Shown here in pieces: positions 1-8,228 of a stretch of DNA of 64,000 nucleotides. A program made the translations under genes and the position numbers. The notes beneath the pieces were generated by a model, which worked only from the letters and a program-made list of their open reading frames with translations, was not told where the DNA came from and searched no databases. Position 1 is the first letter of the stretch; each line of letters begins with the position of its first letter. This stretch comes from Butyrivibrio hungatei. Its GTDB lineage: Bacteria; Bacillota; Clostridia; Lachnospirales; Lachnospiraceae. Where the stretch lies: assembly GCF_900101605.1 (NCBI RefSeq), contig NZ_FMUR01000003.1, positions 263,213 through 327,212 of the forward strand, in the 5' to 3' direction.

Positions 1-314
1 AGATTAAGAATGTCCTGAATCTAAGCAGATGAATTTGCGCTTTATTTTTTATCCCGCTCTGACTAGATTTATGAAAAAAGCACATAAGCAGTGCCTCTAC
101 CACTTTTTTCTATAGATAACAGCAAAATACCTCTGCTCATAATGAAAGCATTGTAAATATGAGCAGTAATCATCCTCAAAAAGCAAATGCCTATTTCAAA
201 ATAGTTGGGAATATAAGCAGTGAAAAGACTCTAAACGTCACTGACTATATTGTGAAAATAGAATTTATAGCAGTTTTTCAGACTAAAAACCGCTTCGAAC
301 ATTATATACCTAAT
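1..314. other. Gene-free AT-rich stretch with loosely recurring words
   Basis: I see no credible gene on either strand. A word close to TAAGCAGTG recurs at about 22, 85, 160 and 214, with a shortened form near 266, at intervals of roughly 50-75 bp. The sequence between the words has diverged too far to define a repeat unit. It may be decayed repeat DNA beyond the 3' end of the minus-strand rlmD. Confidence 0.3.
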
Positions 315-316
315 CC

Positions 317-349
317 AAAAAAGTGACCACTATTTTTTAGTGATCACTT
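317..349 (-). terminator. Putative intrinsic terminator beyond rlmD
   Basis: Two arms of about 12 bases (321-332 and 338-349) pair with one wobble around a short T-rich loop. The A run at 317-322 would be a U tail on the minus-strand transcript. It lies about 160 bases past the rlmD stop, so it is the first plausible end for that transcript. Confidence 0.55.
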
Positions 350-446
350 TTCATAAAAAATACACTCATTACTTAGCCACGACTTGGCTTCGTGGACATC
401 TATCGCAGGGACCTTTGTAATCTTCTCACCACTTTTTCACAAGGAA

Positions 447-478
447 GTTCTGCTCTCGCGCTAAGCGCGAGCCAGAAC
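447..478. repeat. Dispersed palindrome X, copy 1
   Basis: This imperfect hairpin starts GTTCTGCTCTCGCG and ends CGCGAGCCAGAAC. Variants of the same core occur at 8156-8189, 33781-33808 and 49455-49482. Here it sits just downstream of the rlmD stop codon and is not accompanied by the second module (Y) found at the other three sites. Confidence 0.7.
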
Positions 479-508
479 AACAGTCTTCTGTAAACTCAAT
501 CTGCGCCT

Positions 509-1810
509 TCAGCTTGATTTCGTTAACAGACAGACTGTTTCTATGCTCCTTGTAAACGGGAACATATCTACCGGAATTGCCTTCTTTACTTTGTAGCCGC
601 CTTTTGTGATAAGTTCTAAGTCTCTTGCAAGAGAATCCGGGCTGCAAGAAATGTAAACAACCTTTTTGGGCGAAAGATTGATCATTGAATTGATGAATTC
701 AACCGTTGAACCTGAACGCGGCGGATCCATAAATACAACATCCGCTTTATCTCCGGAGTCAGCCATCTGTTGCATGAATTTAGTGGCATCATTTTTATAG
801 AAAGTAATATTCTTTACTTCATTTATCTTGGCATTTAATATGGCATCTTTTACCGCATCGCCGTTGAGCTCAACGCTTATAACTTCCTTTACATGGGGAC
901 TTGCGATAATTCCGATCGTGCCAACACCGCTGTAGCAGTCAAGCGCGATCTCATCTCCCGTAAGCCCTGCCATATCAATCGCGGTCTTGTACAAAAGCTC
1001 TGTCTGCACAGGATTCACCTGATAGAAAGACTTGGGACTTATCTTAAATTTCATTCCGCAGCATGTATCATAGATAAATCCGGGGCCGTAAAGAGGCTTC
1101 TCTTTATCGCCCAGTATCATGCTTGTCTGCTTGTCATTTACATTAAGGACGATAGTTGTGATCTCGGGATGCTCTTTTCTGAGTGCCTTAACAAAGTTAT
1201 TCTTGGATGGGAAAATAGGCGATACCGTAACAAGCACAACCATTATCTCCCCGCTGTATCTGCCTATTCTGATAAGAACATGACGAAGAAGCCCAAAACC
1301 GTTGTCTTCATCATAGGTCTTAATCTTAAACGATCGGAGCATTCCTCTGATCGAAGCAATGATCGCATCCGCCTTCTCATCTTCAAGAAGACATTTTTCA
1401 ACCGGTACCACTTCGTGACTTCCCTCTTTGTATATTCCGGAAATGGGATTTCCTTTTCTGTCATGTGAAAAGACTGCATGAACCTTGCATCTGTAGTGTT
1501 CAGGCTCCTCCATTCCGATAAACGACTCTACTTTCGTATAGGGTTCAAGAAGTTCTGCAAGACGTGCATGCTTAAGATTAAGCTGCTTCTTATAAGGGGT
1601 GTCTATCATCTGACAGGCGCCACACTTCTTAAAATACGGACACCTGCTCTTTTTTACGGCAGCACTCTTGTCATTACCGTTTTCTTTAACTCCCGTTCTC
1701 TTCTGAGGATTTCCGGGCACACTTTTTCTCAAAGCCTCACCCTTAAAAGGTTTACGTGCCGTCTTTCCCTTTTCAGTATTCTTTTTATAAACATTCTTTT
1801 TCTCAGCCAT
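509..1810 (-). CDS. rlmD: 23S rRNA (uracil-5-)-methyltransferase, RlmD/RumA family
   Basis: This is a 433-aa SAM-dependent enzyme that methylates a uracil C5 in 23S rRNA (U1939-type in E. coli; the exact site cannot be fixed from sequence). Visible marks are a Lys-rich N-terminal tail of about 55 residues in place of the usual TRAM domain, an iron-sulfur type cysteine set starting CPYFKKCGAC (Cys about 57, 63, 66, with a fourth near VPVEKCLL), the SAM motif DCYSGVGTIG, the DPPRSG motif and the catalytic-Cys motif SCSPDS near the C-terminus. The start is the ATG at 1810: GGAG lies seven bases upstream, and the in-frame TTG at 1822 overlaps that ribosome site. RlmCD, which modifies two sites in some Firmicutes, is an alternative name. 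Confidence 0.9.
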   Translation of the reverse strand: MAEKKNVYKKNTEKGKTARKPFKGEALRKSVPGNPQKRTGVKENGNDKSAAVKKSRCPYFKKCGACQMIDTPYKKQLNLKHARLAELLEPYTKVESFIGMEEPEHYRCKVHAVFSHDRKGNPISGIYKEGSHEVVPVEKCLLEDEKADAIIASIRGMLRSFKIKTYDEDNGFGLLRHVLIRIGRYSGEIMVVLVTVSPIFPSKNNFVKALRKEHPEITTIVLNVNDKQTSMILGDKEKPLYGPGFIYDTCCGMKFKISPKSFYQVNPVQTELLYKTAIDMAGLTGDEIALDCYSGVGTIGIIASPHVKEVISVELNGDAVKDAILNAKINEVKNITFYKNDATKFMQQMADSGDKADVVFMDPPRSGSTVEFINSMINLSPKKVVYISCSPDSLARDLELITKGGYKVKKAIPVDMFPFTRSIETVCLLTKSS

Positions 1811-1894
1811 AAGAATCTCCAAAAAAATTTATTTCCTAATCCAACAAAAAAATAGAGGAAACAACGTCTCCCCTATTCTACATGTTTTTACTTA

Positions 1895-2278
1895 TCATTC
1901 GTCATCAGATATTTCTTCAATCTTTAAAGCAGGCAATACCATAGGATCGGGCTGTGATTTAACAGCTTCGCTTCTTCTGCGTATGCGATCCGCAGCATCA
2001 AAATCTCCGTAGTCCTTATACTTGATTCCTTCAATTCCTTCAGAGATCTCTTTAGCTCTTGCAAGCTCATTCTTGTTGATCTTGAAAGTGCAAACAATCT
2101 TATTGCCCTTTCTGTCAAACAATCTCTGCAAAAATGACTTATCCTGCCATTCTATAAAATAAGATATCCTATGTGCAAGAAAACGCTCTTCGAGCATCTT
2201 TTTGCTATCAATGCTATATACCCTGCAAAAGGGTATCTCATTGTTGAAAACCTGATTAGCCTGGATAATAGATGACAT
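1895..2278 (-). CDS. Uncharacterised small protein
   Basis: I do not recognise this 127-aa protein. It appears soluble, with no signal peptide or membrane segment. The N-terminal half mixes hydrophobic and charged residues around an IDSKKMLEERF stretch. The middle is basic (FDRKGNKIVCTFKINKNE), and the C-terminus is rich in Asp/Glu and Arg, ending in an acidic tail. It lies upstream of rlmD on the same strand with a gap of about 85 bases, so co-transcription is possible. Coding preference matches its neighbours, which supports it as a real gene. Confidence 0.65.
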   Translation of the reverse strand: MSSIIQANQVFNNEIPFCRVYSIDSKKMLEERFLAHRISYFIEWQDKSFLQRLFDRKGNKIVCTFKINKNELARAKEISEGIEGIKYKDYGDFDAADRIRRRSEAVKSQPDPMVLPALKIEEISDDE

Positions 2279-2408
2279 AAAAACCTCACAAAAAAATACA
2301 ATTTTTATAGGAAACGCCTAACCTCCCAGCATTCCTACGATATTGATTATACCTTAGAGATTTCATTCTTTCAATTATTCTTTTAACCAAAAACAATGCG
2401 ATTATAAT

Positions 2409-3167
2409 TTATTTGATATTCACATCGCCCATATCACAGGAAACTTTTACAGTTCCGCCTTTTCCGGCCTTGGTATATTTTCTCGATACAGATTTTCCGT
2501 CAACTTTACATTCACCCATTGAAACGCCGAGTTCCAGACCGTATTCGGAAATATCTTTTACAAGATCTGCCTTAAAACTTCCCATTGAAAGTGTGGCATC
2601 AATACTCCTGACATCGGCACTGTCAACGGATACATCACCCATATCGGCCTCAAGATAGATCTGATCGGCCGTCATATCTTTTATATCAATATCTCCAAGT
2701 GCACACTCAACATCAATCTTCTTTACATTGACACCTGTAATATCGGCATCTCCGAGAGCACAGACAAAATCAATTTCTTCAAGCTCAGTCCCTGACGGAA
2801 CGGTTATTGTCAGCACATTGTCAACTCCGTGCAGATTTCTTCTACGCGATTTAAAAAGATTGAAACTTGTATCATTATCTATCGAATGCTGCTTGATCTC
2901 CAAAATTTTATTATCTTCCGAAACATCAGGCAAAAGATCTTTTAACCCGGAAAAGTCCACTGAAAACTTATCACCCGCAACCATGTTCATATCAACAAGA
3001 CTTGCATCAATATTTATTTTCTCAATATTATCAAAATCATAGCTTACGCTTACCATTTCATTGCTCTTATCTTTGTTTCCCAAAAGGCCGTACAAATGAT
3101 ATGCACAGCCAAAAAGCACCGCAAAGAAGGTAATTACAGACAATACCCACAAATATATTTTTTTCAT
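2409..3167 (-). CDS. Membrane-anchored DUF4097-type beta-repeat protein
   Basis: This 252-aa protein has one N-terminal membrane segment (residues about 5-27) and an extracytoplasmic beta-rich domain. From about residue 130 it repeats a short pattern of hydrophobic strands punctuated by ALGD/MGD turns, typical of the DUF4097 (adhesin-like beta-helix) family. It is the last gene of a PadR regulator / HAAS membrane protein / DUF4097 trio. In related trios the DUF4097 protein is thought to respond to envelope conditions, but its biochemical role is unknown. It follows the HAAS gene by ten bases and is surely co-transcribed. Confidence 0.75.
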   Translation of the reverse strand: MKKIYLWVLSVITFFAVLFGCAYHLYGLLGNKDKSNEMVSVSYDFDNIEKINIDASLVDMNMVAGDKFSVDFSGLKDLLPDVSEDNKILEIKQHSIDNDTSFNLFKSRRRNLHGVDNVLTITVPSGTELEEIDFVCALGDADITGVNVKKIDVECALGDIDIKDMTADQIYLEADMGDVSVDSADVRSIDATLSMGSFKADLVKDISEYGLELGVSMGECKVDGKSVSRKYTKAGKGGTVKVSCDMGDVNIK

Positions 3168-3177
3168 TAAACTCTCC

Positions 3178-4143
3178 TCACCACTTAGTATTAAAAAGTG
3201 TCTTCATGATACCGTGAAATACCGCAGCAAGTGGCCATATGATCCATGTAATGAGCCAGTCGAACGAAATGAAACTCCATATAATATATATGCATGTGAC
3301 CGTTCTCCAATAAACAGACATCACTTCCGCCGCTTTTTTCTTATCTGTATAAGGCTCTTTTGTGGCGCGGACCGCTTCATAATTACCTGCAACAGTTTCT
3401 GTACCGTTAAGTGAAAGAAGCTTGGTATATGCGCTGTCCTTGGCTCCGGAGGCAATGATGAGAAGCACTCCGATTCCCACAATAATAAACAACATCGCAG
3501 GGCCTACAATAACGTAGTAATAATCTTTTGCAGAAAAAAGTCCCTCGAAAATTATAACGGGAATAACGCTTACAATGCAGAACATGATTCCGACGGTAAA
3601 CATAATGGCTTTGCTGGTCATATTGTTCTTTTTGGCTGTATATAAATATTCTGCTGTAGAAAAATCGATACAACAAAGCGTGTTATCAAGAAACTTCCAC
3701 TGCGACATACGAATGCAGGCCCACACGATAAGACCAACTCCGATGCTGACATCTATAAAAAGAAACGCAGCTCCTATTTCATTAAAAATTATAGGGAATA
3801 TGGGTGCAAAGATTATAAGCATAACCCCAAGACCTATGAGCGTTCTGTTCTGAGCCGCATCATAAATGTAATTTCTTGCTTCTTCATTGGTCACAAGACG
3901 TCTCTCGCAGACATTCTTTTCACCGACAACTTTATCAATTCCAAGAGATTCGGCTAGTTCCTCAAGATTTCCAAATTCCGAGATTACTATTCCGACAGCT
4001 TCATTCTGTGGCTTTCCTTCGGAAATAAGCTCTGTAAACTTATCCTCCATCATGCTCAAAAGTTCATTTTTCGCACGCATAACTTCGGGAGTATTAGGCA
4101 AATTTGCAAACATAGATTCCAAATAATTTCTTATTGTTTCCAT
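3178..4143 (-). CDS. HAAS-domain multi-pass membrane protein
   Basis: This 321-aa protein starts with a cytoplasmic helical domain of about 70 residues (MRAKNELLSMMEDKFTEL, then GNLEELAESLG), the HAAS/DUF1700-like 'permease prefix' often encoded next to PadR regulators. At least six hydrophobic segments follow from residue about 100. Its ATG shares one base with the padR stop (TAATG), which indicates translational coupling. In the family HAAS domains are thought to connect membrane proteins to PadR-type control; its transport or sensing activity is not known. Confidence 0.75.
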   Translation of the reverse strand: METIRNYLESMFANLPNTPEVMRAKNELLSMMEDKFTELISEGKPQNEAVGIVISEFGNLEELAESLGIDKVVGEKNVCERRLVTNEEARNYIYDAAQNRTLIGLGVMLIIFAPIFPIIFNEIGAAFLFIDVSIGVGLIVWACIRMSQWKFLDNTLCCIDFSTAEYLYTAKKNNMTSKAIMFTVGIMFCIVSVIPVIIFEGLFSAKDYYYVIVGPAMLFIIVGIGVLLIIASGAKDSAYTKLLSLNGTETVAGNYEAVRATKEPYTDKKKAAEVMSVYWRTVTCIYIIWSFISFDWLITWIIWPLAAVFHGIMKTLFNTKW

Positions 4144-4478
4144 TACTTGTCTCCTCTAATAAAGTTCTCTACAACTTCTTTGGTAAGAGTCCATTCAAGG
4201 CACTTTTCATGATAATAATTTCTTCCGCTTTCAGTTATCTTGTAATATGTTCTCTTTTTACCGTTATCAGCATTCTGGCTGTATGATTCTACGTACCCGT
4301 TCTTCTCCATTCTGGTAAATGCTGAGTACAATGTAGTTTCCTTGATAATATACTTCTCTTTTGACAGAGCTCTTATTTTCTTAGATATTTCATAGCCATA
4401 GGATGGTTCTTCCATCAATATAAACAGAATCATCGTGTCATTGTAGCCTCTAATGACATCACTGCTAATCTCTATCAT
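4143..4478 (-). CDS. PadR-family transcriptional regulator
   Basis: A 111-aa winged-helix repressor of the PadR family: N-terminal MILFILMEEPSYGYEIS helix, the recognition region around TTLYSAFTRMEKNGYVES, then the wing GKKRTYYKITESG. It is first in the padR-HAAS-DUF4097 operon. Its promoter carries two ATACT/AGTAT-type dyads, the arrangement expected for autoregulation by a PadR dimer. The inducing signal is unknown; PadR proteins respond to phenolics, antibiotics or envelope stress in different species. Confidence 0.9.
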   Translation of the reverse strand: MIEISSDVIRGYNDTMILFILMEEPSYGYEISKKIRALSKEKYIIKETTLYSAFTRMEKNGYVESYSQNADNGKKRTYYKITESGRNYYHEKCLEWTLTKEVVENFIRGDK

Positions 4479-4507
4479 TTACAACCTCCTCTTGGAATAT
4501 CAATCTA

Positions 4508-4555
4508 TACTATGCCTGTCGTAGTAAATATACTCCGACTGCCGCAGTATGTCAA
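4508..4555 (-). promoter_or_regulatory. padR operon promoter with two overlapping dyads
   Basis: Reading the minus strand, a perfect -35 TTGACA (4550-4555) and a -10 TATATT (4527-4532) are separated by 17 bases. Two inverted repeats cover this promoter: TACTA-N9-TAGTA (4508-4526, just downstream of the -10) and ATACT-N11-AGTAT (4530-4550, filling the spacer and touching the -35). Such paired dyads resemble known PadR operators, so autorepression by the adjacent PadR is the likely reading. Confidence 0.8.
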
Positions 4556-4580
4556 GAAAAAAACGAACTTTTCAGTCCGT
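4555..4580 (-). terminator. Intrinsic terminator of the upstream transcript or short attenuator
   Basis: On the minus strand ACGGAC and GTTCGT (4563-4580) form a 6-bp stem followed by about eight Ts. It lies 15 bases after the acyltransferase stop and directly before the padR promoter, so it separates these two units. Confidence 0.65.
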
Positions 4581-4595
4581 TTTTTCTTTCAATGT

Positions 4596-5645
4596 TTATT
4601 TTTGAAAGAATTTTTTCTTAAAACCCTTAAAAACAAAAGTTAAGCTCCCTCCAACAATCATTGAAAACAGGCAATAGACAATCGAAGACCAAAACATCTT
4701 GTAATCACCTTTAAAATCAAATAACTTCTTACAAAGCGGACCGATAATGGGATCCAAAAGATATATTCCAAACGTCAGGGCTCCCAACGCTGAAATTATG
4801 CCATCCGCACAATGACTGCTCTTGGAAACAGATTTTTTTATAAACACAAAAAATGACATTACCATGACGAAAACAAATCCGTCAAACGACTCTCCGTTCC
4901 CGGATATCAGCATCGCAACAACTCCCAGAATATCCGCTGTCACAAACAAAAAGGCAAGGAATATCCTGTTATAATTCAGCGTTTCTTTTTCTTCAAGACA
5001 TCTGTCAATCCCATAACCCACAAGCGGATAAAAAACGCAATCCACAATGATCATTGCAGGCTGGAACTCATGTGCGATATACATATTACTGTCAACAATA
5101 CTGTTTGCGATCAAAAACAGCATCGGAATAACAGCACCGATAACCAATCTGGCACCGATAAGATAAGAAACATCTCGCGTATTCATTCTTGCAGCTATAG
5201 ATCTTAAAAACGGAAGAACCAAAAGAATTCCCAGATATGAATACAGGTACCAGTAAGGCCCTGCGCCGTCAACCGTAGCTGACGCAAAATTTCTTATAAA
5301 TCCGGGAAAATAGAATTCCCCTTTATATAAAGCATGCGAAACGATACTAAAAATCAAAAGTATCGAAAACATTTTAGAAATCCTGCCGAATATTTCCCTG
5401 TATCCCCTGTCTCTGTTAAGCAACAAGCTTCCTGTTATCATGTAAAAGACAGGAACATTTATCTTTACCGTCATCGCGATAAACAGGCGCACAAACGCAG
5501 GGAACGTCACTGCACCCGAACCATATTCATATAATTTTATACATCCTTGTGTATGATTAAAAACAACCAAAAAACATGCGATCAGCCTAAGCAGATCCAA
5601 ATGTGCGAATCTGCCGCTTCCCAACTCTTTTCCTTTTTCCAGCAA
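4596..5645 (-). CDS. Acyltransferase-3 family membrane protein
   Basis: A 349-aa polytopic protein of about ten membrane segments. The N-terminal motif RFAHLDLLRLIACFLVVFNHT is the signature of acyltransferase family 3, in which the conserved Arg and His act in acetyl transfer. These enzymes O-acetylate sugars on surface polysaccharides or peptidoglycan. A later RGYREIFGRISKM region fits the cytoplasmic basic loop. No glycan locus flanks it directly, so the acceptor is unknown. It ends at its own terminator. Confidence 0.8.
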   Translation of the reverse strand: MLEKGKELGSGRFAHLDLLRLIACFLVVFNHTQGCIKLYEYGSGAVTFPAFVRLFIAMTVKINVPVFYMITGSLLLNRDRGYREIFGRISKMFSILLIFSIVSHALYKGEFYFPGFIRNFASATVDGAGPYWYLYSYLGILLVLPFLRSIAARMNTRDVSYLIGARLVIGAVIPMLFLIANSIVDSNMYIAHEFQPAMIIVDCVFYPLVGYGIDRCLEEKETLNYNRIFLAFLFVTADILGVVAMLISGNGESFDGFVFVMVMSFFVFIKKSVSKSSHCADGIISALGALTFGIYLLDPIIGPLCKKLFDFKGDYKMFWSSIVYCLFSMIVGGSLTFVFKGFKKKFFQK

Positions 5646-5669
5646 ACTTAAATCCCCTTTAATTCAAAA

Positions 5670-6929
5670 TCATAATCCCATGTAAAGTCCGGGAATATCC
5701 TCCTCACTGATATGAAGCTTATCGTCGCCGCTTTCGTCTTCGGCTGTCTCCATCTTAACAACGTTAACATAACCATCGTTGATCATATCAACCATATACG
5801 GAACAATCTCGGGATCGAACTGACTTCCGGATCCCTTCTGCATTTCTTCTATGATTTCATCCTTACTAAGATGCCTTCTGTACACACGGTTACTTGACAT
5901 GGCATCGTAAGAATCAGCTACACCGACTATTCTGGCGTAAAGAGGAATCTCACTTCCCTTAAGTCCCTCGGGATATCCCTTTCCGTCAAATCTCTCATGG
6001 TGATAAAGAGCTGTCTCTCTGACGCCCTTAAGTGACGAAAGCTGCTTAAGCATATTACCGCCGGCAACCGTATGATTCTGGACAAGTTGTCTTTCCTCAT
6101 TTGTAAGCTTTCCGGGTTTATTAAGAATGGCATCCGGAACGCTTATCTTACCTGCGTCATGCAAAAGACCTGCATAATAAACATTCTGTATCTCAGACTC
6201 CGTAAGATGCATCCTCTTTGAAATCTCGGCAGCATACATCGCAACTCTTCTCGAATGGCCTCTGGTATACGGATCTTTTGCGTCTATAAAGCTTATGAAA
6301 GTATTCATAGACTGAAGAATAATTCTGATATCATTCTTCTGTTTCTTCAAGAAACTGATAGAATTGTACTTTACAACCATGTAACTTGCGCAGAAAACTA
6401 TCCACAAAACAAATAGTGCGGAAATCAGCTTATTGCCTAATGTACTTCCGGTCGGATCAAGCTTAAATCCGGTCAGCACCATACTTGTAGGCGCATAATC
6501 CGCAGACGCATCTATAGACATTCCAAACTCACAGCTCTCTCCCGCTTTGATAGTCATATTGTTATAAAGAGGTGTAAAAATATAGCTGTCGCCTTCGGGC
6601 GCCCCTTCAACATTATACACATCTATGACCTTAACAGTCGGAAAATATGCCATCTTGAGATTCCAGTTTGTTATATCGGTATCGCCCGAATTGACAATCT
6701 CTATCTCATATTGGGTTAATGAACCGTTATCAGTTTTCTGAACCATAGTTTTAGAAACCTTGGCATACAGATCATCAGAAAGCTTTGCTCCGGTAAGACT
6801 AAGTTTACTGGTATACACAGATGAAACGTTATTATGTGTAATAAGTCTTTCTACAAAAAAAGCTGTTATCAATATCATTAATACTGATAATAGAGTCAAA
6901 AATGTATTGACCGTCTTATCAAATTTCAT
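5670..6929 (-). CDS. HD-GYP phosphodiesterase with CBM2-like extracellular domain
   Basis: This 419-aa membrane protein probably hydrolyses cyclic di-GMP. It has a membrane segment at about 12-28, an extracytoplasmic domain at about 35-180, a second segment at about 185-207 and a cytoplasmic HD-GYP domain at about 210-400. The HD-GYP core is intact: HSRRVAMYAAEI, LLHDAGKISVP, NHTVAGG, HHERFDGKGYP and ADSYDAM. The ectodomain (DITNWNLKMAYF, NNMTIKAGES, then MSIDAS) has the strand pattern and conserved Asn/Trp of family 2 cellulose-binding domains, so it may sense or bind plant fibre. Substrate and ligand are inferred. The next gene downstream is the acyltransferase, 24 bases away. Confidence 0.85.
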   Translation of the reverse strand: MKFDKTVNTFLTLLSVLMILITAFFVERLITHNNVSSVYTSKLSLTGAKLSDDLYAKVSKTMVQKTDNGSLTQYEIEIVNSGDTDITNWNLKMAYFPTVKVIDVYNVEGAPEGDSYIFTPLYNNMTIKAGESCEFGMSIDASADYAPTSMVLTGFKLDPTGSTLGNKLISALFVLWIVFCASYMVVKYNSISFLKKQKNDIRIILQSMNTFISFIDAKDPYTRGHSRRVAMYAAEISKRMHLTESEIQNVYYAGLLHDAGKISVPDAILNKPGKLTNEERQLVQNHTVAGGNMLKQLSSLKGVRETALYHHERFDGKGYPEGLKGSEIPLYARIVGVADSYDAMSSNRVYRRHLSKDEIIEEMQKGSGSQFDPEIVPYMVDMINDGYVNVVKMETAEDESGDDKLHISEEDIPGLYMGL

Positions 6930-6981
6930 TATTTAATTCCTCACATATACTTTGTTTCAAACTTTCGCAAATATATTATAC

Positions 6982-7013
6982 AAAAAACACCGCACATTTA
7001 ACAATGCGCGGTG
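6982..7013 (-). terminator. Terminator of the kdu operon
   Basis: CACCGC and GCGGTG arms (6988-7013) extend inward through CATT/AATG pairing and are followed on the minus strand by six Ts (6982-6987). A second hairpin, ATGATC/GATCAT at 7053-7072, lies just behind the kdgK stop and may strengthen or precede it. Confidence 0.8.
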
Positions 7014-7080
7014 CTAATGTTATTAAAAAATTTTTATAAAAATTAAATAATTTATGATCCAGTCGACGATCATCAAAAAA

Positions 7081-8106
7081 TTATCTCTGGATACGTCCCG
7101 ATCCGTCGCCACCTGCAAGCTTATTTACCTCATCAACTGTAACAAGGTTGAAGTCACCTTCGATTGAATGCTTAAGAGCCGATGCAGCAACAGCAAACTC
7201 GATTGTAGCCTGAGGATCGAATCCGTTTACGCAGCTGTAGATAAGTCCGCCGCCGAATGAATCTCCGCCACCGACACGGTCAACAATACGAAGTGCATAC
7301 TTCTTTGAGAAGTAAGCCTGTCCGTCTGTATAAAGCATTGCGCTCCAGTTGTTGTCATTTGCTGAGAGTGATTCACGAAGAGTGATAGCAACCTTCTTAA
7401 ATCCAAATCTCTCTGTAAGCTTCTGAGCAACTTCGATGTAACCCTCTCTGTTAAGCTTACCTGTTGTAACGTCAGTTGAAGAAGCCTTGATTCCGAATAC
7501 GTCATCAGCATCCTCTTCGTTAGCGATACATACATCTACATACTGGCAAAGCTCAGCCATAACCTTGCCTGCCTTCTCCTTGCTCCAGAGCTTTCCTCTG
7601 TAGTTAAGGTCACATGATACTGTAAGTCCGTGCTCCTTAGCCTTCTTAGCAGCTTCAAGTGTGATCTCTGCAAGAGAATCACTTACAGCGGGAGTAATTC
7701 CTGTGAAGTGGAACCACTCAGCACCCTCGAAGATCTCATCCCAGTTGAAGTCAGCGGGAACTGCCTCAGCGATAGCTGAATGTGCACGGTCATAAATGCA
7801 CTTTGAACCTCTCTGTGAAGCGCCCTTCTCGTTGTAGTAGATACCTACTCTGTCGCCGCCTCTTGCAATCTTAGATGTGTCAACGCCGAACTTTCTGAGT
7901 GAATTAACGGCAGCCTGACCGATCTCATGCTTAGGAAGCTTTGTAACATATACAGAATCAAGTCCGTAGTTTGCAAGAGAAACAGATACGTTAGCTTCTC
8001 CGCCACCAAATGTAGCTTCAAGGTGGTCAACCTGAACAAATCTTAAATAATTATCGGGCTGCAGACGCAGCATAATCTCACCAAATGTAACAACTTTCTT
8101 TGACAT
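7081..8106 (-). CDS. kdgK: 2-keto-3-deoxygluconate (KDG) kinase, PfkB family
   Basis: A 341-aa sugar kinase that phosphorylates KDG to KDPG. The PfkB/ribokinase fold shows the N-terminal GEIMLRL, the substrate motif FGGGEANVSVSLANYGL and the catalytic anion-hole motif RVGGGDSFGGGLIYS with the catalytic Asp. Because it is the last gene of kduI-kduD-eda-kdgK, KDG is far more likely than other PfkB substrates. The gap to eda (8107-8228) contains a dispersed palindromic repeat rather than a promoter I can recognise. Confidence 0.92.
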   Translation of the reverse strand: MSKKVVTFGEIMLRLQPDNYLRFVQVDHLEATFGGGEANVSVSLANYGLDSVYVTKLPKHEIGQAAVNSLRKFGVDTSKIARGGDRVGIYYNEKGASQRGSKCIYDRAHSAIAEAVPADFNWDEIFEGAEWFHFTGITPAVSDSLAEITLEAAKKAKEHGLTVSCDLNYRGKLWSKEKAGKVMAELCQYVDVCIANEEDADDVFGIKASSTDVTTGKLNREGYIEVAQKLTERFGFKKVAITLRESLSANDNNWSAMLYTDGQAYFSKKYALRIVDRVGGGDSFGGGLIYSCVNGFDPQATIEFAVAASALKHSIEGDFNLVTVDEVNKLAGGDGSGRIQR

Positions 8107-8155
8107 AGTTTATTCCTCTCTCTATCTAACTAAAATTATTTATTTTCATCAAGAA

Positions 8156-8227
8156 GTTCCGCTCTCGGCAATAAATGCCTCGCCGGAACAAAACTTCGCA
8201 CTAAACTCGAAAAAACCTCGTTAAGTG
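8156..8227. repeat. Dispersed palindromes X and Y between eda and kdgK
   Basis: Module X here is GTTCCG...CGGAAC (8156-8189). Module Y is CACTAAACTCG...CCTCGTTAAGTG (8199-8227), ending one base before the eda stop codon. The same pair of modules follows both tRNA-Leu(AAG) copies. Stem bases differ from the other copies but pairing is kept. Lying inside an operon, it may form mRNA hairpins between two cistrons. Confidence 0.7.
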
Positions 8228-8228
8228 A

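Noticed and set aside
1..300. Repeated peptide on the minus strand (TAYI/TAHIY words)
   Set aside because: The frame has a stop at the upstream side and no ribosome site; the repeats are too diverged to claim a gene.
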